Source of the DNA: an uncultured Spirochaetales bacterium
Lineage (GTDB): Bacteria; Spirochaetota; Spirochaetia; Sphaerochaetales; Sphaerochaetaceae
DNA: 40,059 nt
Direction of reading: 5' to 3'
Assembly: GCA_944390025.1 (NCBI GenBank)
Contig: CALXOK010000017.1
Span: 1-40,059, forward strand
The stretch's first letter is position 1; every line of letters begins with the position of its first letter. The notes beneath the pieces are model-generated. The model had not been told where the DNA came from. It saw only the letters and a list, made by a program, of their open reading frames with translations, and did not search any database. Both the position numbers and the translations under genes were made by a program. Shown piece after piece: positions 33,801-40,059 of this stretch.

Positions 33801-34589
33801 TTAGCGACCGGAATCTTCCTTTTCCGGCAAGAAGAGGCAGTCAGCTCCCCCATAGGGCACGCCCGTCTCGGGAGCACTCTCGTAGCCGAAGAGACCCTTC
33901 GCCCTGTCTTCGTCCATCACACGACCAGCGCGAATCTTTTTGTCAGAAGAACTCCACAGCCTGCCGGCCTCCTTGCGGATGACCGACTCAGTGAAACTCT
34001 TCACATCGATGCCCCGAAGCGTGAGGAAAATCAGGGGATTATCGTCCAGACGACGCCCTATTCCATAAAGCACTGCAGCTATGTGCTTGCACAACCTGCT
34101 CAAGTCCGGACAAGAACAGGAGAAACGGATTTCCCTGAGTGACGGGAACAGTCCGCCTTCTTTATCCGTAAAAAGCTGCTGATACTCCTTCGGGAACTTC
34201 CCGCTCTCAAGTACCGCAAGGGACTCGAGCTTCCCTGAGCACACCTTAATGATGTGATCCAGTCTGTCTTTCTTCAGAGGTTCGATACGTACGACCACGT
34301 CGTATGGCTTACGCCCCGAGCCGAGAACCTTGGCCGTCACCAGTCCTTCCCCAATATCCAGATCAATCACGGCATTGGCCCTGACGTACTTCTTACCCCT
34401 GTCAAGACGGTTGTAATTATCCGCATAGCGGTCGATGTTGTCGCACCAAGCCCTGCCCCACCATGTAGATGCAATTGTCCTGCCTTCTATCGAGACGGGT
34501 TTGTAGCCTGGTTTTATGGCCTTAGCGGCTTTCACCCTGAGCTCAGCCTGAGTCGGCTGAGGCTTGAAGTAACTGTACCCGTAACTCAT
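33801..34589 (-). CDS. SWIM zinc-finger protein
   Basis: The 262-residue protein has a SWIM finger, CSCP (158-161) followed by CKH (167-169), fitting CxCx(n)CxH. The N-terminal MSYGYSYFKPQPTQAELRVK and GRTIASTWWGRAWCDNIDRY segments are typical of SWIM proteins encoded beside bacterial SNF2 helicases. It overlaps the helicase gene by 4 bp (ATGA) and is translated after it, so the two probably act as a pair on DNA or chromatin-like targets. Base composition is noticeably more G+C-rich than in the flanking AT-rich gaps. Confidence 0.9.
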   Translation of the reverse strand: MSYGYSYFKPQPTQAELRVKAAKAIKPGYKPVSIEGRTIASTWWGRAWCDNIDRYADNYNRLDRGKKYVRANAVIDLDIGEGLVTAKVLGSGRKPYDVVVRIEPLKKDRLDHIIKVCSGKLESLAVLESGKFPKEYQQLFTDKEGGLFPSLREIRFSCSCPDLSRLCKHIAAVLYGIGRRLDDNPLIFLTLRGIDVKSFTESVIRKEAGRLWSSSDKKIRAGRVMDEDRAKGLFGYESAPETGVPYGGADCLFLPEKEDSGR

Positions 34590-37075
34590 CTCGCACCTCC
34601 CGTGAACTTCATGGCCTGGACAATCTCCTTTGCAGAAAGCTTCGTGAGGATGTCGCTGGACAGGTCGCCCAGAATGGAATCGGCAAGAGAACTCTTTAAG
34701 CGTATCATCTCGTCAATCTTCTCCTCCACGGTGTCGCGCGTGACGAACTTGTAGACCATGACCTTGTGCTTCTGACCGATTCTGTAAGCCCTGTCAGTGG
34801 CCTGATTCTCGACTGCGGGGTTCCACCAGCGGTCGAAGTGTATGACGTTCCGGGCCTTAGTCAGGTTCAGTCCGACGCCGGCGGCTCTGAGGGAGAGGAC
34901 CATGTAGGGCGCATTCCCGTTCTGGAATGCCCTGACTAGCTGTGTCCTCTTCGAAGCGCTGACGCTTCCATCTATAACAAGGCCCTCTCGCCCGAAGACG
35001 GATGCAAGCAGACTGTCCAGAGCGGGTATGATCTCGCGGAACTGCGTGAACACCAGCACACTCTCGCGGTTCTCGGCAATCGTGGAGCAAAGCTCTCTGA
35101 GAAGCTCGAACTTGCCAGAGTCGGCACTCCTGTATCCATCCAGACCGTTATACTGGTCCGGGTGGTTGCATATCTGCTTGAGCTTGAGGATTGCGGAAAG
35201 GACCAGGCCCTTGGCCTGCGCTTCGTCCTTACCGGTTATGACTTCCTCCGTCTGCGACACGACGCTGTTGTACAGAACAAGCTGGCTCTTCGTCAGAGAG
35301 GCAGAGATTGTCGTCTCAATCTTGTCTGGCAGGTCGTTGATAATGGACTTGTCGCTCTTGAGACGTCGCAGGATAAAGGGAGCGATGGCTGCCTTGAGAC
35401 GTGACATTGAGCCCAGGTCGATGTCCTTCGCATACTTTGCGAAACCCGTTTTTGTTCCCAGTAGTCCTTCATTTGCCCAGTCCATCAGACTCCACAGGTT
35501 CATCAGGTTGTTCTCAATCGGTGTGCCGGTGAGAATGACCGAGTGCTTTCTTTTCATCGCTCTGAGTGCTTTTGACGCCTTTGTAGACGGATTCTTGATG
35601 TACTGCGCTTCGTCAAGGATGATCTCATCCCATTCCATTGCTGTCAGATTCTCGTCCCGTGCTGCAATGCCGTATGTGGTAATGGTCAGCCAGCACTTCT
35701 GGAGGCAGCGGGCGCTGCCATGGTAGATGTCGTAGGAAATTGAAGGCGCAAACTTCGCCATCTCGCTCTCCCAGTTGCCGATAAGCGATGAGGGGACAAC
35801 AAGAAGAACTCTGGCATCCCTTTGCTCCTCCCGCATCTTCTCCAGGTGTGAGAGTACCTGCACGGTCTTGCCAAGACCCATGTCGTCTGCAAGGCACACT
35901 CCAAGACCGAGCTTATGCATGCCTTCCAGATAACGATATCCCTCCACCTGATAGGGCCTGAGCGTTGCATTGAAATCCTCTGGCAGAGAACAAGAACCAG
36001 CAATGGATTCGAGAGTCTTCGCAAGCCAGTTGCGCTGTGGAAACGAAATCTTCACAGCTGCCTTGTCGATGCCTGCCGAATAACGCACCAGATTGGCTGC
36101 GCTCATCTGTTCGCCGAAGAGATCCCCTGTTTCAAGAAGTGCCTTAAGCCTGTCCTTGTCCACTTCTACCCATCGCCCCTTCAGGAAAGCAAGCCCTGAT
36201 GTGGATTTCAGAAGCTCTGCTATCTCCTCACGTGTGACGGGCACCCCTTCATAAACCAGAGCGGGCCGTATCGCCAGAATGGTACCAAGTGTGAGCACGG
36301 GGCGGCCGACTGTGACTGAGACCGACGTACTCCTTCCCCTTCTCTTCCAGAAATCCGGGATGCGGCATACGATGCCTGCCTCCTGGTACATATCAACTTC
36401 ATGCAGAAAGCGGTCAGCCTCCTCCTGTGTGAAGTTCAGAGGATGGAAGATTTCACCGTTTTCGACAAGAGAGCGGATGAAATCACTCGATCTTGACAGC
36501 CGGCTTACTGGAGCAATCAGGGCCGAAAACGCCTCGAGATTATCACCATACTGGCTCAGGGCATAGCGCAATGGGTAATGATGCACCCCGCCTTCACCGT
36601 CCGCAGTGGTGTATGTTGCCATGAAAGCGAATGGACTCTCCCCATTCGGGTTGATCACGAGGTGGAAATATATGCGCGTAGGCATCGAGAGAGTCGAGTC
36701 ACGATTGCGGAGATAGAGGTCTACACTGCCGGAGAAGGATGCAATCTCCTTGCGGTAAATTTCCAAGAGCGCGTTCATCTGACGCCTGACCCACTTCCAG
36801 TCCACAAAGCCGCTGCCAATAGCAAATGGGACCTGTGACGCAATCTCCTCCAGAGAACTCCTGTCGAAATCGGGCTCGACCTTGTCACGTTCCAGCTCAA
36901 GGCCTGTGGAAGACATCAAGGCAGAAAGAAAGCCGTCCGCGACGAGCTTGAGGAACATCTCCGTCGCACTGGCGCCACGCTCAAGAGGCATGAAGCACAG
37001 GTCATACAGATTGTCATTGGAGAATGTACCCTCTCCGTCCAATGCGAATCCGGTTTCGGTGAATAGGAAATCCAT
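34586..37075 (-). CDS. SNF2/RapA-type DNA translocase (DEAD/H-like helicase)
   Basis: From ATG 37075 the protein has 829 residues (a TTG at 37093 is also possible). The N-terminal 370 residues are an unassigned helicase-associated region. The motor follows: LRPYQVEGYRYL, Walker A DDMGLGKT (397-404), DEAQ (488-491), LTGTPIENNL, then a second RecA lobe with VLVFTQFREII, LRAAGVGLNLTKARNVIHFD and DRAYRIGQ, the complete SNF2 set. It uses ATP to translocate on double-stranded DNA and remodel bound proteins. It heads a two-gene unit with the SWIM protein. A weak GTGGTG is the only ribosome-site candidate. Confidence 0.92.
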   Translation of the reverse strand: MDFLFTETGFALDGEGTFSNDNLYDLCFMPLERGASATEMFLKLVADGFLSALMSSTGLELERDKVEPDFDRSSLEEIASQVPFAIGSGFVDWKWVRRQMNALLEIYRKEIASFSGSVDLYLRNRDSTLSMPTRIYFHLVINPNGESPFAFMATYTTADGEGGVHHYPLRYALSQYGDNLEAFSALIAPVSRLSRSSDFIRSLVENGEIFHPLNFTQEEADRFLHEVDMYQEAGIVCRIPDFWKRRGRSTSVSVTVGRPVLTLGTILAIRPALVYEGVPVTREEIAELLKSTSGLAFLKGRWVEVDKDRLKALLETGDLFGEQMSAANLVRYSAGIDKAAVKISFPQRNWLAKTLESIAGSCSLPEDFNATLRPYQVEGYRYLEGMHKLGLGVCLADDMGLGKTVQVLSHLEKMREEQRDARVLLVVPSSLIGNWESEMAKFAPSISYDIYHGSARCLQKCWLTITTYGIAARDENLTAMEWDEIILDEAQYIKNPSTKASKALRAMKRKHSVILTGTPIENNLMNLWSLMDWANEGLLGTKTGFAKYAKDIDLGSMSRLKAAIAPFILRRLKSDKSIINDLPDKIETTISASLTKSQLVLYNSVVSQTEEVITGKDEAQAKGLVLSAILKLKQICNHPDQYNGLDGYRSADSGKFELLRELCSTIAENRESVLVFTQFREIIPALDSLLASVFGREGLVIDGSVSASKRTQLVRAFQNGNAPYMVLSLRAAGVGLNLTKARNVIHFDRWWNPAVENQATDRAYRIGQKHKVMVYKFVTRDTVEEKIDEMIRLKSSLADSILGDLSSDILTKLSAKEIVQAMKFTGGAR

Positions 37076-37093
37076 ATATTCATTACACCACAA

Positions 37094-37550
37094 AACGGCA
37101 CATCAGAGGAACAGCTTAAGGGCAGACGGATGCGCAAATTCTGCTCCGCCAGACATTTTCAACTCGCTTTCAGCCATCTTAACAGGTAACAACCCAGATG
37201 GCAGCTGACAATGCCGTCAGCTTGAATAGTGTTATATAATTCCTATCTAGACCTAGAATTACTCCCATTCAATCGTCGCCGGCGTGAACATAATAGTAGG
37301 CATAGTCATAGGATTCCTGCTTCTGCTCTCACCATATTATGCAGTGATATCCACTGTATATCTCGTAGGTGCATATCTTTCGGTGCTGAAAGCATTGTGC
37401 TTGCATTCAGCAGAGCAGGTTCCAGATGAAACTACATACCATGAATCTGCATATGATATGATTTTCAGAAATGAATTCTTTCCCTTCCGGCCATATGGAT
37501 CAGCCCCGTATGGCCGGATATTTTATTCAATCTGCATACAGCAAAACTGG
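37094..37550. other. Gap between SNF2 and AAA_14 genes
   Basis: These 457 bp contain no well-supported gene; one open frame with a hydrophobic start (37284-37634 +) is described separately. GTTATATAATTCC (about 37220-37232) contains a good TATAAT-like box, but no matching -35 at 17 bp is seen. GCTGAC (37204-37209) and GTCAGC (37216-37221) are short inverted arms. Confidence 0.4.
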
Positions 37551-37634
37551 CTAAAGCAGTTCTGTCATATAGAGAGGAATACATTCTATTCCATTTTTCA
37601 CCATATAGTCGCCTGTATGGATAATGATTGGTGA
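37284..37634 (+). CDS. Doubtful small membrane protein
   Basis: A GTG-initiated frame of 116 codons begins NIIVGIVIGFLLLLSPYYAV followed by ISTVYLVGAYLSVL, which would be one or two membrane helices. The last 84 bases run antisense inside the AAA_14 ATPase gene, and the C-terminal half has no family resemblance that I recognise. There is no clear ribosome site (GCCGGC precedes the GTG). It could be a truncated former membrane gene or chance. Keep as low confidence. Confidence 0.2.
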   Translation: MNIIVGIVIGFLLLLSPYYAVISTVYLVGAYLSVLKALCLHSAEQVPDETTYHESAYDMIFRNEFFPFRPYGSAPYGRIFYSICIQQNWLKQFCHIERNTFYSIFHHIVACMDNDW

Positions 37635-38903
37635 ACCTGAGTAATTCTGAAATTTCTTAGTGAATTTATTCAATGATATTGTCTTATAATGAGAAGTCGA
37701 CTTAACTTCCACAGGAATGATATTATGCCTGCTTGTCACACCCCGCTTACGGATGAGAAAATCAATTTCCATACGATTGTTCTTATCTTCTGCGTCGTTT
37801 GACGCATAATAATAAAGCTTCCTTCCGCTTGTCGTAATCATCTGGGCAACAGCATTTTCCATTACGATCCCAAGATTCACTTCAAGCTTGTCAGTGAGAA
37901 TTTTCTCATATATTTCCCTGTCAGCCAGACCATTTTCATCAAATATCATGCTGATCAGCAAACCTGTATCGGAAACATAAGGCTTCAGCCGCAATCTTTC
38001 AGCATTGATACCCAATCCGATATTCGGCTCTGTGCTCAGATAACACATATTGCATATCATGGCATCCTTCAACCAGAAAAAGGCACTTTCATAGTCCCTC
38101 ATCCTCGCATTTTTATCTATGGCAGCCAGTTTGAATGAAATGTCATGCCTTGCAAGTGAATGCGGGATCTCATCGAATATTGCCCTGACTTTTTCCTGGT
38201 ATCCTTCAGCATATTTGGAAATATCATCCCGATAAAGATCCAGAATCATTCTCTTTGCCTCTTCGGCTTTCATGAAATCATTTGTCTCAATGAATGTTTT
38301 TACAACCTGAGGCATTCCACCTATGAGAATATATTCCCTGAATCTTTTCATGATTTCCCTGTGGGCTGCTTGTCCGAGCTGTTTCTTCTCTTCAAAACAT
38401 GCACGTATGAGCTTCATTGTCACATTATCATTGCGTGCCCACAGATACTCCTCAAAATCCATAGGGTTGAGCTTTATATGCTTTTCTTCTGAAGGAATGA
38501 CTATCTGACTCGTATTTTTCCTTATTGAAAGCAGCGAACCTGTTTCCATGTAATCATAGCGTCCGTCAGCAACAAGATATTTCAAAGCGGCTCTTGCTTT
38601 AGGGTACATCTGAATTTCATCAAAAATAATGAGTGTATCACGCTCAAAAAGCTCCTTGTGCGTAAATAAAGACAGGCGGGCAAAAAAAGAATCGAGATCA
38701 TCAAGATAATCTTCAAACAGTTGCTTGATCTGAGGACTGGCAATCATGAAATCAATCAGGACATAGCTTCTGTAATATTTTCTTGCAAATTCTTCAACAA
38801 TATAGCTTTTCCCGACACGACGCGCACCTTCGATCAGCAAGGCAGTACGTCCTTTGTCTTCATTTTTCCACTTTAAAAACTCATCAGTTATCTTGCGTTT
38901 CAT
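37551..38903 (-). CDS. AAA_14 / DUF4143 family ATPase
   Basis: From ATG 38903 the protein has 450 residues; upstream alternatives (38909, TTG 38933) overlap the repeat array and lack ribosome sites. It has Walker A GARRVGKS (26-33), Walker B LIIFDEIQMYPKA and the sensor segment YMETGSLLSI, then a C-terminal DUF4143 part with YVSDTGLLISM, GIVMENAVAQMI and FLIRKRG....IPVEVKS, a nuclease-like EVK motif common in this family. These ATPases are abundant in anaerobes and archaea, often in mobile or variable regions, and their role is unknown. It stands alone beside an insertion sequence. Confidence 0.88.
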   Translation of the reverse strand: MKRKITDEFLKWKNEDKGRTALLIEGARRVGKSYIVEEFARKYYRSYVLIDFMIASPQIKQLFEDYLDDLDSFFARLSLFTHKELFERDTLIIFDEIQMYPKARAALKYLVADGRYDYMETGSLLSIRKNTSQIVIPSEEKHIKLNPMDFEEYLWARNDNVTMKLIRACFEEKKQLGQAAHREIMKRFREYILIGGMPQVVKTFIETNDFMKAEEAKRMILDLYRDDISKYAEGYQEKVRAIFDEIPHSLARHDISFKLAAIDKNARMRDYESAFFWLKDAMICNMCYLSTEPNIGLGINAERLRLKPYVSDTGLLISMIFDENGLADREIYEKILTDKLEVNLGIVMENAVAQMITTSGRKLYYYASNDAEDKNNRMEIDFLIRKRGVTSRHNIIPVEVKSTSHYKTISLNKFTKKFQNYSGSPIIIHTGDYMVKNGIECIPLYMTELL

Positions 38904-38912
38904 ACACATTCT

Positions 38913-38996
38913 CACGTTTTTAAGCTTTTTCAATAGTATTATTTCACGTTTTTAAGATTTTCACAGCAAGATTTTCACACGTTTTTAAGATTTTCA
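38913..38996. repeat. Three 19-bp direct repeats upstream of the AAA_14 gene
   Basis: CACGTTTTTAAGATTTTCA occurs at 38945-38963 and 38978-38996, and a variant (CACGTTTTTAAGCTTTTTC) at 38913-38931. Steps are 32 and 33 bp, close to three helical turns. A partial copy, AAGATTTTCA, lies at 38968-38977. The array covers the promoter and start region of the ATPase gene and is likely a protein-binding array. Confidence 0.75.
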
Positions 38997-39273
38997 TCAG
39001 TAATTTTGTACTAGTCAATAAAAAGAGACACAAAAAATAATTATTTTTATTTTCAGTTTTTAAATGTAGACAGAAGAAAAAGTTTTTCTTGAATTTCATT
39101 TTCAAAAGTAGACAAATTGCTTGATTATCCTGTTTTTCATTTTTTAAAAGTAGACAATGAAAATTAATTTGTTGTCATGCAAGGGGTTATGCTGGTTTTC
39201 AAAAGAAGAGCAGACTTTTACTCATTTGTTTTTCTGAAATCTGTAGCATGGGGATGCGGATGATTTCTTGGAC
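38934..39273. other. Non-coding, repeat-rich AT gap including the IS end
   Basis: These 340 bp hold the outer part of the 19-bp repeat array (to 38996), the probable IS terminus at 39007 and the 42-bp-phased element array (39020-39156). The remaining 39157-39273 holds nothing I can name besides the 3' untranslated end of the transposase gene. Apart from these repeats no gene is seen. Confidence 0.7.
39020..39156 (+). repeat. Four AAAAGTAGACA-like elements at exact 42-bp steps
   Basis: Elements end at 39030 (AAAAAGAGACA), 39072 (AAATGTAGACA), 39114 and 39156 (both AAAAGTAGACA). Copies two to four also share a TTTCA(T/G)TTT tract just upstream. The innermost sequence of the IS terminus is the first copy. 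Exact 42-bp spacing (four helical turns) suggests cooperative transposase binding sites. Confidence 0.75.
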
Positions 39274-40023
39274 TTAAGCTATGAACCTATTTTGATTGTT
39301 CTTCATCCTGAATTCAAGAGGACTAAGTCCACCTAATGACATCTTTATCCTCTTCTCATTGTACCAATGGATGTAATCATCAATCTTAGCAATGAAATCA
39401 TCAATTGAGACTTTCCTCCAGTCCTTCTTGTAGAACATCTCATTCTTCAATCTGCCAAAGAATCCCTCACAAGCAGAGTTGTCTGGGGAACATCCTTTCT
39501 TGGACATCGATCTGATGAATCCAGCACTCTCCATGATCTCTATCCATTCAGGCCATCTGTAATGGCATCCCCGGTCAGAATGGACAATCGGCTTTTTCCC
39601 GTCACCAAGAGCAGTAATGCCATTCTTGAGCATGCTGTTCGCAAGCTCTGCGTTGGGAGATGTGCCAATGCTCCAGGAGATGACCATTCCGTCATAGCAA
39701 TCCACGAGAGGAGAAAGGTAGACCTTTCCAGCGGGGATGCTGAATTCAGTTATGTCGGTCAAAAGCTTCTCACCAGGTGCATCCGCATTGAAATCGCGAT
39801 TTAGAAGGTTCGGCACTTCGGGTGAAATCTCCCCCTTGTATGAGCTATAGCGTTTCTTCTTCACGAAGACCACGATAAGCCCTTCTTCCTTCATCAGACG
39901 GCGTACAACCTTCTCTGAAACGGTTAGTCCTTCCCTTTGCAGAAGACAATGAATCCTCCTGTATCCGTATCTGCCATCATTCGGGCTTGTCAAGAATTCT
40001 GTGTAATTTAATTTTTCCTTCAT
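39274..40023 (-). CDS. IS3 family transposase OrfB (DDE integrase core), probably N-terminally incomplete
   Basis: The 249-residue reading has the HTH_21-like GRYGYRRIHCLLQREGL, then the rve catalytic core with Asp90 (LLTDITEF), Asp150 (VHSDRG) and Glu186 (ACEGFFGRLKNEM), giving DD(35)E. WYNEKRIKMSLGGLSPLEFR is the conserved C-terminus. IS3 OrfB proteins normally carry about 30 more residues before GRYGYRRI. Here an in-frame TAA lies six bases before the ATG, so either translation is supplied by a frameshift from OrfA or the copy is damaged. The rest lies outside the window. Confidence 0.9.
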   Translation of the reverse strand: MKEKLNYTEFLTSPNDGRYGYRRIHCLLQREGLTVSEKVVRRLMKEEGLIVVFVKKKRYSSYKGEISPEVPNLLNRDFNADAPGEKLLTDITEFSIPAGKVYLSPLVDCYDGMVISWSIGTSPNAELANSMLKNGITALGDGKKPIVHSDRGCHYRWPEWIEIMESAGFIRSMSKKGCSPDNSACEGFFGRLKNEMFYKKDWRKVSIDDFIAKIDDYIHWYNEKRIKMSLGGLSPLEFRMKNNQNRFIA

Positions 40024-40059
40024 AGCTTAACCCTGTCTCCGAAGACGATGGAGAACTGG

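Larger units (their letters stand above)
39007..40059 (-). mobile_element. IS3 family (IS150-like) insertion sequence, one end cut by the window
   Basis: The left (window) boundary is placed at TGTACTAGTCAATAAAAAGA (39007-39026), followed by GACA. It resembles the IS150-group terminal repeat, TGtactga...AAAAGTnnGACA. The transposase gene lies inside on the minus strand, so this is its downstream end. The other end and OrfA lie beyond 40059. A target duplication cannot be checked. The element sits 10 bp from the 19-bp repeat array of the ATPase gene. Confidence 0.65.

Noticed and set aside
33677..33877. Small minus-strand open frame after the SWIM gene
   Set aside because: It overlaps the end of the SWIM gene in another frame, has no ribosome site and no family resemblance.
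33801..37075. DISARM-like or other named SNF2-containing defence system
   Set aside because: Only the SNF2 and SWIM genes are present; no methyltransferase, PLD or DUF1998 partner is found nearby.
38913..39156. CRISPR array
   Set aside because: Two different short repeat families (19 and 11 bp), spacers partly similar to each other and only 3-4 units, with no cas genes in the window.

Overview
The window looks like chromosomal DNA of a spirochaete, probably a gut or anaerobic Sphaerochaeta/Treponema-like lineage. Three things point there: ABC-transporter binding proteins whose signal peptides end in VFAQGSQE or VFAMGGGE (no lipobox Cys), the DapL (LL-diaminopimelate aminotransferase) lysine route in a compact dap operon, and many sugar importers. 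This assignment is inference from gene content and style; no rRNA or tRNA gene is visible.

Layout. 1-506: 3' part of an azoreductase-like flavoprotein with a disturbed 5' region. 555-4757: lysine/meso-DAP operon dapB-dapA-dapL-lysA, with a clear promoter and overlapping genes. 4780-6294 (-): ABC-F ATPase starting at GTG. 6415-14748 (-): a carbohydrate operon read right to left as binding protein, ATPase, permease, Gfo/Idh/MocA oxidoreductase, two AP-endonuclease-fold isomerase/epimerases, a second Gfo/Idh/MocA oxidoreductase and a terminal LacI regulator. 15117-20532: a PucR regulator convergent with an NCS1 permease-DUF917-hydantoinase/oxoprolinase operon. 20700-22742 (-): DUF2264 protein. 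22832-25033 (-): MazG-like pyrophosphohydrolase followed by a PD-(D/E)XK-DUF2075 helicase-like protein. 25266-25466 (-): remnant of a Fic protein C-terminus. 25571-30264: AraC regulator divergent from an ABC sugar operon whose first gene is a stand-alone RarA/MgsA C-terminal-domain protein. 30304-32784: MerR regulator divergent from a carboxymuconolactone decarboxylase-cupin fusion, a monooxygenase-like ABM protein and a DUF362 protein. 32850-37075 (-): polysaccharide deacetylase, SWIM zinc-finger protein and SNF2 helicase. 37551-38903 (-): AAA_14/DUF4143 ATPase. 39007-end (-): an IS3/IS150-type insertion sequence, cut by the window edge.

How the genes work together. The dap operon encodes four steps from the DapA reaction to lysine, but DapF is needed elsewhere because DapL makes LL-DAP. 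The LacI operon encodes complete RbsABC-type import plus two oxidoreductases and two TIM-barrel enzymes, a set that fits oxidation, isomerisation or elimination of an unusual sugar or polyol. The AraC operon encodes a CUT1-type binding protein and two permeases with no ATPase, so it presumably borrows a shared one. The PucR operon probably imports and processes a cyclic amide or pyrimidine-like compound.

The most unusual DNA structure is at the right end. Four copies of an AAAAGTAGACA-like element lie at exact 42-bp steps just inside the IS terminus. Beside them, upstream of the AAA_14 ATPase, is a separate array of three 19-bp repeats spaced 32-33 bp. I found no convincing complete new biological system. 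The best candidates for follow-up are the MazG/nuclease-helicase pair, the stand-alone RarA C-terminal protein in a sugar operon, and these two repeat arrays.
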